A stretch of DNA of 64,000 bases from Elephas maximus indicus (GCF_024166365.1 NC_064822.1:108496823-108560822), one strand, 5' to 3'. Shown: positions 11,751-23,885, counted from the stretch's first letter. Made by a program: numbers and translations. Notes: generated by a model from the letters alone, not told the origin.

Positions 11751-12094
11751 TCTTTAAAGTTGTTAATTGCTTTAAAACTAAAAAATAAATTAAGAAAATA
11801 ATGATTATTTCTTAAAAATAATTTTGTCATTTAGAGGAAGAGATATCAAATATTCTAGGTATGCCACTGAAGGAAGATAGTTTTTTTTAGATATGATTTT
11901 TACTTATTGGTTGATTATAATTATTATCAATTTAAAATGTATTAATTAATCAGTATTATTGTTGAATAATATATGCCCTATAACTGTAAAATTGAATAGT
12001 ACAAAGGCTATGCAGTGAAAAGTAAGTCTCCCTCCAACCTCAAATGCCCAGTCCCACACCTCACTCCAGTGGAACCATTATTTACAATTTTTTT
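11751..12094. other. Intergenic AT-rich sequence, nothing recognised
   Basis: No gene and no repeat that I can name. Confidence 0.4.
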
Positions 12095-12285
12095 ATGTTA
12101 GGTGCTGTTGAGTCACAACTCACATACACAAAGTAGAATTGTGCTCCAAAGGGTTTTCAAGGCTGTGACCTTTCCAAAGCAGGTTACCAGGCCTATCTTC
12201 CAAGGAACCTCTGGGTGGGTTCGAACCACCAATCTTTTGGTGAGTAGTTGAGCACTTAAACATTTGCACTACCCAAGGATTCCTT
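12095..12285 (-). mobile_element. AfroSINE, long type, diverged
   Basis: Antisense copy with GTGCTCCAAAGGGTTTTCAA in the centre and GGTGGGTTCGAACCACC at the B box. It has a small deletion in the tail. Confidence 0.85.
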
Positions 12286-12302
12286 TTTTACATGAAGGTA
12301 GA

Positions 12303-12660
12303 TATAACTTTAATCTCATTTTACAAATGAGGAAACTGAGGCATAGAGAGGTTGAGTGACTTGCCCGAGATCACACAGGTCCTAGAGCTGACAAGGAGCA
12401 CTGGTGGCACAGTGGTTAAGCAGTCCACTGCTAATCAGAAAGTCTGCAGTTTGAACCCGTCAGTTGCTCCACAGGACAAAGATGTGGCAGTTTGCATCCT
12501 TAAAAATTACAGCCTTGGAAACTCTATGGGGCAGTTCTACTCTGTCCTATAGGGTGGTTACAGGGTCACTATGAGTCGAAATCAACTCAAAGGCAACAGG
12601 TAGGGATCTAGAGCTGATAGAACTAATCCTAGGTCTTTTCCCTGATACCACACTGCCTCC
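12303..12660 (+). repeat. MIR split by an AfroSINE
   Basis: MIR core (CATTTTACAAATGAGGAAAC, TGACTTGCCCGAGATCACAC) runs to 12391. It resumes at 12618 (TAGAACTAATCCTAGGTC) after the SINE. Confidence 0.85.
12392..12607 (+). mobile_element. AfroSINE inserted in MIR
   Basis: Sense copy: head GGAGCACTGGTGGCACAGTG, B box AGTTTGAACCC, tail CACTATGAGTCGAAATCAAC. CTAGAGCTGA is duplicated at 12382-12391 and 12608-12617. Confidence 0.93.
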
Positions 12661-12754
12661 TTGACATCATCCTTCATTCATGTTGCATGTCCAAGGGGTA
12701 CATCCTGGACTGAGTGTCCTCAGAGTGAAAAGGCCACACATGGAACCTGCTCTG

Positions 12755-12910
12755 GACAGCACTGGGTCACTGGCTCCAGCTCCACGATTAAGCTGCTGTG
12801 TGATGCTAGGCATATCTCTTAACCTCTCTGGTTAAGATTTACTCACTTGTCCTTACTCACTGGGCTATGGTGGGATTCAAAAACGTCAAGCAGAAAGATG
12901 TTTGGAAAGT
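12755..12910 (-). repeat. MIR remnant, antisense
   Basis: CTGCTGTGTGATGCTAGGCA, ATCTCTTAACCTCTCTGG and a following GGGATT region match the reverse of MIR. Confidence 0.7.
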
Positions 12911-13329
12911 AAAAGTGTCATAGGAATTCAAGGAAGAGAGGGAGCAGATATTAATGATAGAGTTAGCTTTGTGCTTTAATTGGGGCTCAAGTGTCTTTGT
13001 TCAGGTGTTAACTACCTACAAGAACACTGATTGCTCATTGCCTCTCTTCTTTTGAAGAAGGTTGACTTCTACTTTTCTATAAGGTGAACCCCAGGCCCGG
13101 TGCAGATAATGAGCCTGTCAAATGGACAGCAGGGACACCTAGAAGGTTTGAGGCCAAACCACATTCCCAAGTAGTGATGCTTCCCTCAGGGAGTAGTTCA
13201 GGAGTCCCAGCCAAACTGGGGTGCAGGACAGCAGGGCCAGGATATTCAGTCATGGGGAGTAGCTTTTCTCCCCAAGGAAGAAATGCTCATTCCCACCCAG
13301 AGCTGAAATTCTGTGACTGTACAAAATAA
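12911..13329. other. Intergenic, no gene recognised
   Basis: Single-copy sequence; an 81-codon open frame here has no recognisable motif. Confidence 0.4.
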
Positions 13330-13790
13330 TACTGTATCAGTTTAGCTATTGTTGCATAACAAACCACCCCAAAACTTAGAGGCTTAAAACAGTAACCATT
13401 TATCTGCTCATTACTCTGCAATTTTAGCTGAGTTCGGTTGAACAGTTCATCTGTTGGTCTCACCTGGAGTGGCTCATGTGCCTGTAGTCATCTGAAACGG
13501 ATTGGCCTGAGATGGCCTTACTCATGTATCTGGCAGTTACCTGGGGCTGTCAGCCAGGGCTTCTCAGTTCTCCTCCAGCAGAATTTCTTACTGGGTTTTT
13601 TACCAGTGTGGACAGGTTCTAAGAGCAAAAGTAGAATCTGCAAGACCTCTTGAGATCTAGGCTCTAGAAGCCAAAATTCGTCACTTCTAGTAAACTTTGT
13701 TAGCCAAAACAAGTCACAAGGCCACTCCAGATTCAAGGAGTAGGAAAATAGACCCTACCTCTTGATGAAGGTGCTGCAAAAAAATGTGAT
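13330..13790. repeat. Ancient mammalian interspersed repeat, family not assigned
   Basis: CATAACAAACCACCCCAAAA, then GGCTTAAAACAGTAACCATT and GGTCTCACCTGGAGTGGCTC, ending CCACTCCAGATTCAAGGAG and TACCTCTTGATGAAGG. I know this pattern as a common old eutherian repeat but cannot name the family with confidence (LTR or DNA transposon). Confidence 0.65.
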
Positions 13791-13805
13791 TGTGTTTTTT
13801 AATCT

Positions 13806-13958
13806 ACCATTGCCATCAAGTTGGTTCCAACTCACAGTAACCCTAAAGGACAGAGTAGAACTGCCCCACAGGGTTTCCAAGGAGCAGCTGGTAGATTCGA
13901 ACTGCTGACCTTCTGGTCAGCAGCTGAGTTCTTAACCACTGTGCCACCAGGGCTCCCA
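13806..13958 (-). mobile_element. AfroSINE, short type
   Basis: Antisense copy of the short subfamily, where TAGAACTGCCCCACAGGGTT passes directly to TCCAAGGAGCAGCTGG without the central block. Confidence 0.92.
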
Positions 13959-14254
13959 CTGACGAACTAGCAAGTACTTCTTAAACACCTAATATGCCCT
14001 AGCTATTGTGCTGGATGCCGAAGTATAAAAGATCCAAACTATGCCAGAAAAATTGTAAAAGACTTTGAAATAAGTAAAAGATTATTGGGTGTCTTTTCAA
14101 TGGAATGCCAGGCTTTGTCTAGGAACCCTTCACAGTTATCCGATTCTGTAGGAGTCTGTGTCTTTGGCTGTTTTTACTAGGCTCTTTTATAGTTCTATGG
14201 GTTGGAAAAAACTAATAGTAATAGAAATTATTTTTGTCATAGAAATATAAATGA

Positions 14255-14767
14255 CCTGACAGGGAACACAACAGAGTGTCCCGGACAGAGCAGGAGAAAA
14301 ATGTAGGACAGAACCCAAATTCACATAGAAAGACCAGCCTTAATGGTCTGACAGAGACTGGAGGAACCCCCAAAACTATGGCCCCCTGATGCATTGTTAA
14401 CCTAGAAGTGAAATCATTCCCGAACCTCATTCTTCACACAAACATTAGACAGAGCTATAAAACAAAAATAATACACGTGAGGAATGTGCTTCTTAGTTCA
14501 ATCAGATATCAGATGCCAAATGGGCAGCTCCAGTCCAAAAGTAGGACGAGAAGGCAGGAAGGGACAGAAAGTGGTCAAATGGACACAGGGAACCCATGGT
14601 GGAAAAGGGGAGTGTGCTGTCACATTGTGGCGATTATAGCTAATGTCACAAAACAATATGTGTATAAATTTTTGTATGAGAAATTAACTTGATCTGTAAA
14701 CTTTCACCTAAAGCACAATAGAAATAAAATAAAGGATGTTACTTAATAGTTAAAAAAAAAAAAAAAG
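14255..14767 (+). mobile_element. L1 3' UTR copy with 13-bp target-site duplication
   Basis: Sense L1 3' end (ACAGAGACTGGAGGAACCCC to CTTTCACCTAAAGCACAATA and poly-A). GAAATATAAATGA is found exactly at 14242-14254 and 14768-14780. Confidence 0.93.
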
Positions 14768-14780
14768 GAAATATAAATGA

Positions 14781-15064
14781 ATTTTGCCCAGTAAAGAGAA
14801 AATTGGTTTCTGCCCAGTAGGAAAGATAGCTCTAAAGATTACATTTTAGTATCTATGAGATACTAACCAATTTTGCACCCATTAGCAAATTCACTTCATT
14901 ATTCCTGATTTCCTTTTAAATGTCTGTTCTTTAGATTCTTCTTCAAATTCATTTAACAAATTGGTGGTTTCCTCCTTGATTAACAAGTTAAGTAAAATCT
15001 TTGATGCGTATTCACTTTACATTTGTGTGGGAGTCATTATTTTAGCTTTCTGAAAAGTGTGCTT
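14781..15064. other. Intergenic, nothing recognised
   Basis: AT-rich sequence between an L1 3' end and an MIR remnant. Confidence 0.4.
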
Positions 15065-15230
15065 TAATGTAGTTTTCTCATGTTCAAAATGGCAATAATA
15101 ACAGTACCTCCTCATAGGGTTGTTAAGTGGATAAATTAATACAATATCTATAGTTATATTATCACAGTACCCAGTTCATTATAAGTGCTTAGTAAATATA
15201 AGCCATTATACTGTTGTTGTTGTTATTATT
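15065..15230 (-). repeat. MIR remnant, antisense
   Basis: ACCTCCTCATAGGGTTGTTA and AAGTGCTTAGTAAATATAAG are in reverse-MIR order, ending in a TTG repeat. Confidence 0.75.
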
Positions 15231-15344
15231 CAAAGGACTTAGAACTTAGTTGGGAAAACACATAAAACAGCAGCAAGGGATTTAAGAACTTCAATATGCT
15301 CTAACCTGTGCAGCAAAGGCTATTAATCCTGGTGTCCAAAACAG

Positions 15345-15520
15345 GTTAATGGAAGCTAGAGTCAACCAGGAAGTTTTCCTGGAGGAGGAGCGGCCTCAGT
15401 TAGGCCTTGAAAGATGAGCAGGGTTTAGATAAAGAAAGAAAATGAGGAGGAGGAAGAGACCATCCCAGGCAAGGCAAGATCAAGGTGGGAAAGAGTATAA
15501 CTTGACCAGGCTCTGTAATG
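15345..15520 (-). repeat. L2 LINE remnant, antisense
   Basis: TTAGGCCTTGAAAGATGAGC, then GA-rich sequence and CATCCCAGGCAAGGCAAGA, fit the reverse complement of an L2 3' region. Confidence 0.5.
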
Positions 15521-15579
15521 ATTTTTCCATTATTTCTCTTGTCATTCTTCACTTTGACCACAGCATTGTCTTTTTAACA

Positions 15580-16695
15580 GATGGTGCTGGCAAAACTGGA
15601 TGCTCATCTGTAAAAAAATGAAAGAGGACCCATACCTCAAACCGTATACAAAAAGTAACCCAAAATGGATCAAAGACCTAAATATAAAATTTTAAATGAT
15701 AAAGATTATAGAAGAAAAAATAGGAACAACACTAGGAGCCCTAATAAATGGTATAAATACAATACAAGCTGTAACTAACAATACGCGAACGCCAGAAGAT
15801 AAACTCTGAGCTCCTAAAAATCAAACACTTATGCTCATCAAAAGACTTCACCAAAAGAGTAAAAAGAGAACCTACAGACTGGGAAAAAATTCTGGCCACA
15901 ACATATCCAACAAGGGTCTAACCTGTAAAATCTATAGACTATTTCAATGCCTCAACAACAAAAAAACAAATAATCCAATTTCTAAAATGGGCAAAGGATA
16001 TGAACAGACATTTCACCAAAGACATTCAGGAAGCTAAGAGATACATGAGGAAATGTTCATGATCATTAGCCATTAGAGAAATGCAAATCAAAACTACAAT
16101 GAGATACCACCTCACCCCAACATTACTGACACTAATGAAAAAAAAAACCCAACAGAAAATAACAAACGTTAGAGAGGTTGCGGGGAGATTGGAACTTATG
16201 CACTGCTGGTAGAAATGTAAAATGGTACAACCACTATGGAAAATGATAGGCACCTCCTTAAAAACCTAGAAATAGAAATACCGTACAATCCAGCAATCTC
16301 ACTGGCCTGACAGTAACTGGAGAAACCCCTGAGACTATGGCCCCCAGACATAATCTCAGAACTGAAGCCACTCCTGAAGTCCACCTTTCAACCAAAGATT
16401 AGACAGGGCTACGAAACAATAACACACATGATGAATGTGCTTCTTAGTTCAATCAAGTACATGAGACCAAATAGGCAACACTTGCCCAAAAGCAAGATGA
16501 GAAGGCAGGAAGAGACAGGAAAACTGGATGAATGGACACTGAGAGCCCAGGGTGGAAAGAGAAAGAGGAAGAGTGCTGACACATTGTGGGGATTGCAACT
16601 AACGTCACAAAACAATTTGTGTATAAAATTATTGAATGAAAAACTAATTTGCGCTGTAAACTTTCACCTAAAACACAATAAAATTTTTTAAAAGT
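15580..16695 (+). mobile_element. L1 LINE fragment with internal deletion
   Basis: Sense ORF2 C-terminal region (TGGTGCTGGCAAAACTGGAT at 15584; AGACATTTCACCAAAGA near 16005) runs to about 16300. It then jumps straight into the 3' UTR (GGCCTGACAGTAACTGGAG) and ends at GTAAACTTTCACCTAAAAC with an A-rich end. About 700 bases of ORF2 end and UTR are missing relative to the copy at 26344. Frames are broken. Confidence 0.88.
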
Positions 16696-17394
16696 AGGGT
16701 TTACAGGAATAAAGCAAAAAATATTTTCTCCTTTAACCTACTTATTCAAAACTGAGAAATATTTGAAAACTAAGTTAAAAACAAAGAAAACAAGCAAATA
16801 ATTCTAAGCTTGTATTTGGTTCCTGAAGCCTGAATTTCTAATCTAATTTGCTTAACTTAGAATTCGAGGGTCTTACAGTAACTTGACTGAAATTCTCCAA
16901 ATTTTCATTTGAAAATTATGTTTTTAAAAACTTTTTTTTCTTTTTTACTTGCAAATAATTATACCTGCTAGTTTTTTAAAAAATGAAAATCTCATCTACA
17001 TTGATTAATAAATTTTAGTTAAAGCATTTCCTTTTCTCTCTCTGGATCTTAGAATTATAATCTGTAAAATGAGGGCATCAAGCTAAATAATTTCAAAAAT
17101 CTTTTTCAGTATTTTATAAATGTGTGATATTAATTGTGGGTATTATGATACCCCTCCTAGTAAAGCTGGCAAAGACACCCCTGAGATAACCAGGACTAAG
17201 ATAACTCGTAATATAACAAAATATGGTTCACATACCAGTTCATCTATTTTGTTTAGCTTGGGTAGCTAAAATAATCAAATTATCATTGTTTTCTGCTTTC
17301 TCCTCACAACCTAAGCTTTAAAATCACTTTTATCACATTTTGAAAATGTGACCTATTCTCAAGGGACAAGACAATCAATAGATGTTATCCTTGG
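16696..17394. other. Intergenic AT-rich sequence
   Basis: No gene; homopolymer-rich, possibly very old LINE material that I cannot assign. Confidence 0.4.
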
Positions 17395-18150
17395 AATGAA
17401 AAATAACCCAGATGTTGAAATTATCAGACAAGGGGTTTAGTTCAGCTATTATAAGTACGCTCACTGAGGTGAAGTAAACTATACTTGCAATGAATGAAAG
17501 CAGACGATCTCAGTGGAGAAATAGAAAATATAAAAAGAGAAGCAAATGGAAATTTTACAAGCGAATAATACAGTATCTGAAATCTAAAAAAATTTTTTTG
17601 AGATGGCTTTAATAGCAGAATGGAGATGATAGAGGAAAGAGTCTGTGTACTTGAAGGTAGATCAATAGAAATTATCAGATATGAAGAAGAAAGGGGAAAA
17701 AAAAGTGAACAGAGCCTGGGACCCATGGGACAATATCAAAAGGTCTAACAGTTATTATTGAAGTCTTAAAAGGAGAGAAAAGAGAAAGAATGGGATAGAA
17801 TAATATTTGAAGAAATAATGTCCTCCAAATTTCCTACATTAAAAAAAAAAAAAATCCTGTATTTGGTTAAGATTCGAGAAGCTTAGCAAACCCCGAACAT
17901 CCTAAACACGAAGAAAACCACACCGTGGTATATCATAGTCGATGATAATAAGAAAATCCTGAAAGCATTCGGAGAAAAGTGACACATCGCATACAGGAGA
18001 ACGATAATTCAAATGGCTGTGGACTTCTTATCATAAACTATGGAGGCCAGAAGACAGAGAAGCAACATTTTTGAAGTGCCAGAAGAAAAAAAAAAGGCCT
18101 ACTTAAAATTCTATACCCAGTGAAAATATCCTTCAAAAATGAAGGCAAAA

Positions 18151-18661
18151 TCACTTCTAGGTATATACTGAAGAGAAATGAAAACATCTGTCCACAGAAA
18201 AACTTGTACACAAATGTTCATGGTGGCCAAAAATGGAAACAATCTAAATGTCCACCAACTGGGCATTTGGTGAAGGAACAAAATGTATTCATACAATAAA
18301 ATATTATTTTGCAATAAAAAGGAATGAGTACTGATATATGCTATATGAATGAACCTTGAAAACATTATGCTAAGTGAAAGTGAAAAGACCACATATTACC
18401 TGACACCATTCATACGAAATGTCCAGAATAGGCAAATCAATAGCAACAGAAAGTACACTAGTGGCTTCCTAGGGCTAGAGTGATGGGAAGTATGAAACAG
18501 GACTTCTAAAGGGTATAGGTTTTTTTCTTGGAGTGATAAAAACATTCTAAAATTCATTATGGTGATGGTTGCACAGCTCTGAACATATTAAAACCACTGA
18601 ATTGTACATTTTAACTAGGTGAATTGTGTGGTATGTGAATTGTATCTCAATCAAGCTGTTA
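18151..18661 (+). mobile_element. Old L1 3' end (L1MA/MB-like) nested in HAL1
   Basis: Sense 3' end of an older L1: GAAAAACTTGTACACAAATG, ATGTCCACCAACTGGGC, ending CTCAATCAAGCTGTT plus A. AAAAATGAAGGCAAAA is duplicated at 18135-18150 and 18662-18677. Confidence 0.85.
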
Positions 18662-19861
18662 AAAAATGAAGGCAAAACAAACATTTTCACATAAAAGAAA
18701 ACAGAATTCATCCACAGTTGACCTACATTACAGTAAAAGCTAGGGAAAATTCTTCAAGCTGAAGGGAAACTCAGATCTTGAGGAAGAAATAGAGAGCATC
18801 AGAAATAATAAATAGCAAAGTAAACTACAAAACACTATTGCAAGAAATCAAAAGAGACCTATATAAGTGGCAAAACATACCATGCTCATATATAGGAAGA
18901 TTCAACATCGTAGAAATGTCAATTCTACCCAAAGCAGTCTATAAATACAATGCAATCCCAATTCAAATACCAACAGCATTCTTTAATGAGATGGAAAAAC
19001 TAATCAGTAACTTTATATGAAAAGGAAAGAGGCCCCGGATAACCAAAGCATTACCAAAGAAGAATAAAGTAGGAGACCTCACACTACCTGACCTCAAAAC
19101 TTACTATACAGCTATGGTAGTCAAAACAGCCTGGTACTGGTATGACGAGGCACACATTGACCAATGGAGCAGAATCAAGAACCCAGATGTAAATTCATCC
19201 ATCTACTGTCACCTGATCTTTGCCAAAGGCCCAAAGTCCATTAAATGGGGAAAAGACATCTTTTTTAAAAAATGGTGCTGGCAAAACTGGATGTCTACCT
19301 GTAAAAAAAATGAAACAGGACCCATACCTCACATCATACACTAAAACTAATTCAAAATGGATCAAAGACCTAAATATAAAACCAAAAATTATAAAGATCA
19401 TGGAAGAAAAAATAGGGGCAACACTAAAAAAAAAAAAACACTAGGAGCCCTAATATATGGCATAAATAGGATACAAACCATAACTAACAATACAACAATA
19501 CACAAACACCGGAAGATAAGCTAGATAACTGGGATCCTCTAAAAATTAAATGCTTATGCTCATCAAAAGACTTCACCAAAAGAGTTAAAAGAGAACCTAC
19601 AAACTGGGAAAAAAAAATTGGCTACGATATATCTAACGAAGATCTGATCTCTAAAATCTATAGGAAAATCCAACACCTCTACAACAAAAAGACAAACAAG
19701 CCAACTAAAAAATGGGCAAAGGATATGAACAGACACTTCACCAAAGAAGACATTCTGGCACATAACAGACACATGAAGAAATGCTTACGATCACTAGCCA
19801 TTAGAGAAATGCATATCAAAACTACAAGGAGATACCATCTCATCCTGACATTACTGCCATG

Positions 19862-19911
19862 AGCTTTTGGTTAGCAGCTGAGCTCTTAACCACTGTGCCA
19901 CCAGGGCTCCA
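19862..19911 (-). mobile_element. AfroSINE head fragment inside L1
   Basis: Only the tRNA-like end (TTTTGGTTAGCAGCTGAGCT to CACCAGGGCTCC) is present, placed exactly between ORF2 and 3' UTR sequence of L1. Confidence 0.85.
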
Positions 19912-20757
19912 GAAGCTTCACAGACACATCCAAACTCCTTGAGAGGCCAAATTACTGGGCTTGAGGGCTGGGTCCATGGTCTCAGGAAACATCTAGTTCA
20001 ATTGGCATAACATAGTTTATAATGAAAATGTTCTACATCCTACTTTGGTGAGTAGTATCTGGGGTCTTAAAAGCTTGTAAGCAGCCATTACGATACGTCT
20101 GCTGGTCTCACCCCATTTGAAGAAATAGAGAATGAAGAACGAAGAAAACGCAAAAAAAAAGATCAGTCCAAAGGACTAATGGACCACCAGCTACCACCAC
20201 CGACTGCTCTGGCAGGGATCATAATAGAGGGTGCTGGACAGAGTGGGAGAAAAATGTAGAACAAAATTCAAACTAACAAAAAAAGACTAGACTTACAGAG
20301 AATCCCTGATGGAGCAGGAGAACAGTGGGATGCAGACCTCAAATTCTCATAAAAAGACCAGACTTAACAGTCTGACTGAGACTAGAGAGACGCCAGAGGT
20401 CACGGTCCCCAGACCTTCTGTTAGCCCAAAACTGGAACCATTCCCGATGCCAACTCCTCAGACAGGGATTGGGCTAGACCATAAGACAGAAAATGATACT
20501 GATGGAAAGTGAGCTTCTTGGCTCAAGAAGACACATGAGACTATGTGGGCCGCTCCTGTCTGGAGGTGAGATGAGAAGACAGAGGGGGACAGGAGCTGGT
20601 TGAATGGACATGGGGAATACAGAGTGGAGAGGAGGAGTGTGCTGTCTCATTAGGGGGAGAGCAGCTAGGAGTACATAGCAAGGTGTATGTAAGTTTTTGT
20701 ACGAGAGACTGACTTGATTTGTAAACTTTCCCTTAAAGCACAATAAATAAAAAATAA

Positions 20758-20777
20758 ATTATATATATATATATATA
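20758..20777. repeat. TA microsatellite between two L1 3' ends
   Basis: About nine TA units at the junction of two L1 3' UTR copies. Confidence 0.9.
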
Positions 20778-21625
20778 AAGACCGGATTTACTGCTCTGAC
20801 AGAGACTGGAGAAACCCCAAGAGTATGGCCCATGGGCACCCTCTTAACTCAGTACTGAAGTCACCCCTGATGTTCACCCTTCAGCCAAAGATTAGACGGG
20901 CCTGTAAAACAAACAATAATACATGTAGTTCAACCATGCATATGAGACTAAATGGGCACTCCAGCCCAAAAAAGCAAAGATGAGAAGGCAGGAAGGGACA
21001 GGAAAGCTGGATGAATGGAAATGGGGAAGCTGAGGTTGAGAAGGGGAGAGTGTTGACATATCATGGGGTTGGCAACCAATGTCACAAAACAATATGTATT
21101 ATTGTTCATCAAGAAACTAATCTGCTCTGTAAACTTTCACCTAAAGCATAATAAAGGAAAACAAAGAAAGAAAGAAATAGTAAATGGCTGGGTAAATGTA
21201 AGAGTAATATTTCTCCTTAATTTTTTAAAAATACATAAACAACTGTTAAAATATTACAACATTGTCTTGTGAGGCTTGTATTTAGACGTAGTGTATACAT
21301 TACAACTATAGCCTAAAGGATGGTAGGGAGTGGCTGGTAAATGCACCTATGATAATTTCAAGGTTTGTATGTTCTATATGAAGAGGTACAATGTTAAGTC
21401 TAAGTATATTGTGAAAAGTTAAGGAAGTGTATTCTAATCCACAGAGCAACACCTAAAAATATAATAATGCAAAGAGGTACAGCTAAAATCCAGTAGATAT
21501 ATTAATGTGGGAGTCTAATAAAAATATTTAAATAGCCCAAAAAAAGACAGAAAAAGAGGAACAGATTTTAAAAAAATGAAGAGGGGACAAATAAGATTAC
21601 ATAATGAGTACTTTTAAGGAAAACC

Positions 21626-22130
21626 ACATAAATTGAGTCTTCCCAAATAACATTTGAAAGTAGAATCCAGGAGGTCCAGAGCCTAACTGCCCAGGTTCTC
21701 CTCACAGCTCCATTTCTAGTCAATTCTGCAGAGCAAGGCCAATTAGAGGAAATACAACGTAGACAGAATATAGAAGAGTCTTCTCAACTCTGACGGATTT
21801 AAATATGCAAATGGTCACAATACAAGAACGTTCTGAATCTTCATCTCTGGAGAAGCAGGCATCTCCTCAGTGGTGTGACCAGGAGAGTGGGAAAGATAGT
21901 CAGGTCACCTCCCAGCTGTGAGTTCTATCACTTACAGCTGCTACCCTAAAGAGGAGAGGGAAAAGCAGGGAGACACCTGTCCAGTGGAGAGTTCTGTTGT
22001 GGTAACTACTCCCTGGTAGCCTTCCACAAGTTTCTCTCCTCAACTCTCTTCTCTTTCTGCCCCAAAAGCTACAAATGCAAGTGGTTCCTGGAGCCAGGCA
22101 GGTAAGATGAACGGTTAAAGCAGGCTGGTA
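21626..22130. other. Intergenic, no gene or repeat recognised
   Basis: Single-copy-looking sequence with short open frames. Confidence 0.45.
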
Positions 22131-22790
22131 GGTGCTGTGGCAAAGTGCAAAACACATGCTTCCTGTGGCAGAGACATTTACTGCTCACCCAGTATCCATG
22201 TGCTCCCCCACATTTCTCAGCCCCCTTGCAGCCAGGCAGGGCCACGTGACTAGTTCTGACAAATGGGCTGTAAGTGGAAGTAACATTGTCACTTCAGGTC
22301 TGAAGTATGTTAAAGACCTTTTAGCAGCCCTCCAGCTCTGTCTTCCCATCTGGTATGATCATGGGCAGCTCAAGTTGAAATAGTACAGCCATAAGATATG
22401 GGCAGGAGTAGCACAAATGGTTAAGCTCTTGACTGTTGATCCGAAGCTTGGCAGTTCAAACCCACCCAGAGGTGCCTTGGAAGACAGGCCTAGAGACCCA
22501 CTTCAGACAAGTCACAGCCTTGACTGAAAACCATATGCAGCATAGTTCTACTCTGTAACACATAGGGTTGTCGTGAGTCGAAACTGTATTGACTACGGCA
22601 ACTAGATTTTTTTTTTAACATATAAGCAGCCTGGATCCCTGAGTCATTGCAAGGAAGAGGTGCGCTGACGAGTTACCTGACGGACACTGGACTTTGCTTG
22701 AATAAGAAATAAATCTTGGTGTGTTAAGCTCCTGATATGTTGTTATAGCCCAGCCAACCCTACACACTCTCCTTGAAGGAAGCAGTAACA
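22131..22790. repeat. Ancient repeat split by an AfroSINE, family not assigned
   Basis: GGCCACGTGACTAGTTCTGA, CAAATGGGCTGTAAGTGGAA and, after the SINE, CTTGAATAAGAAATAAATCT then GTTGTTATAGCCCAGCC follow a familiar old eutherian repeat layout. I cannot name the family. Confidence 0.55.
22402..22618 (+). mobile_element. AfroSINE, long type, sense
   Basis: Head AATGGTTAAGCTCTTGAC, B box GCAGTTCAAACCCACCC, tail TTGTCGTGAGTCGAAACTG, ending in a T9 run. Confidence 0.85.
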
Positions 22791-22974
22791 ACTCAGCCCC
22801 AGGCTCTCGTTATCAAGTGAAATGTGGGCCCAACATTGTGAGATCTTTCTCAAAATAAGCCAAAAATATGGATTTTTATGTGAAATATCCCAACATTTAA
22901 AAGTGGACAGTTAGAAAGAAAAAAATTAAACCCCGTATAGCTTAAATAAAACACCAAAACAACAACAACAAAAC

Positions 22975-23172
22975 CCAAACCCACTGCTGTTGAGGCGATT
23001 CTGACTCAGGGCAACTCACATGTGTTATAGACTAAAGCGCTGCCCCATTGGGTTTTCTTGGCTGTAATCTTTATGGAAGAAGATTGCCAGGCCTTTGTTC
23101 CATAGTCACTGGGTGGGTTCGAACCAACAACTTTTAGGTTAGTACTGCAAACCATTTCTGCCACCCAGGAAC
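22975..23172 (-). mobile_element. AfroSINE, intermediate type
   Basis: Antisense copy with TTGGCTGTAATCTTTATGG in the centre and GGGTGGGTTCGAACCAAC at the B box. CTTAAATAAAACACC and CCTAAGTAAAACACA flank it as a degraded duplication. Confidence 0.88.
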
Positions 23173-23189
23173 CTAAGTAAAACACACCT

Positions 23190-23555
23190 GGGGCCAACTC
23201 AGCACATGGGCCTCCAGTTGCAACCTGTGTTCTATATTTTTTCCTTAGTGGCTTATTGATTCCCAAAGATTCTGTTGTCACTGCTACTCGGATGGGGGTA
23301 AAGACCACATCTTTGTAACCCAGCTCCCAGGAAGCTCAGGAGATGCCTCCAAGTCTGGGTTTCTAGCTTTAGTCCAAATTCTGGAGTGCTGGTCCTGGCG
23401 GCTCCTGCCTGCTCTTGAAGCCATCGGTCCTACCTGGCCCCATACAGCCAGCATCGCATAAACGTAGACTGCTAGGAACCTACTAGTTCTTTCTCCTGAC
23501 CTTGACCCTGATCTCCTTTTCCTGATATATTTCATATTTGACCTAGTCATGTCTT
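23190..23555. other. Intergenic, nothing recognised
   Basis: Short open frames only. Confidence 0.4.
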
Positions 23556-23559
23556 TTAA

Positions 23560-23885
23560 TTAGTTTCTGACCTAGTGATTTACTTTCCCCGTTATGGCCT
23601 TATATTACCCTTTGGACCTGACACTCACTCAGTCCTGCTCCTCTGGTTAAAATCTTCTTTTCCCTCCTTTTTTTTTTATTTTTTGAAGATTTGGATTCTT
23701 CCTTCCACTGCCCCATGGACTAGTCTTGGATTTTCTATTTACCTATTAGACATCTCAAATTCAACATGTCTAAAATTGAACAAACTCATCTTTCTGTCCC
23801 AACCTTCCTATTTCTGTTAATGGTACTATGATCTTCCAAGTTAGTCTCAAACATTTGGCATCATATTAATTTCCCTATTGAAAAC
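23560..23885 (+). repeat. L2 LINE remnant
   Basis: ACATCTCAAATTCAACATGT, then CTAAAATTGAACAAACTCAT, follow L2 order in sense. Confidence 0.7.

Larger units (their letters stand above)
18817..21172 (+). mobile_element. Composite L1 insertion nested in HAL1
   Basis: Contains ORF2 C-terminal sequence (18830-19861; CCAAAGTCCATTAAATGGGG, TGGTGCTGGCAAAACTGGAT), an AfroSINE head fragment (19862-19911), an L1 3' UTR (19912-20757), a TA repeat, and a second 3' UTR of another subtype (20777-21165). AGAAATAATAAATAGC (18801-18816) and AGAAATAGTAAATGGC (21173-21188) flank it as a 16-bp duplication with two mismatches. No intact frame. Confidence 0.8.
17395..21625 (+). repeat. HAL1/old-L1 element hosting two nested L1 insertions
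   Basis: Host pieces are 17395-18150, 18662-18816 and 21173-21625. Together they follow the order of an old L1 ORF1-type (HAL1-like) element: GAAATTATCAGACAAGGGGT, AGAAAACCACACCGTGG, GGAGGCCAGAAGACAGAG, ATATCCTTCAAAAATGAAGG, TTCTTCAAGCTGAAGGGAAA, then AATCCACAGAGCAACACCTA. Frames are decayed. HAL1 versus an L1M subfamily is not decided. Confidence 0.75.
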
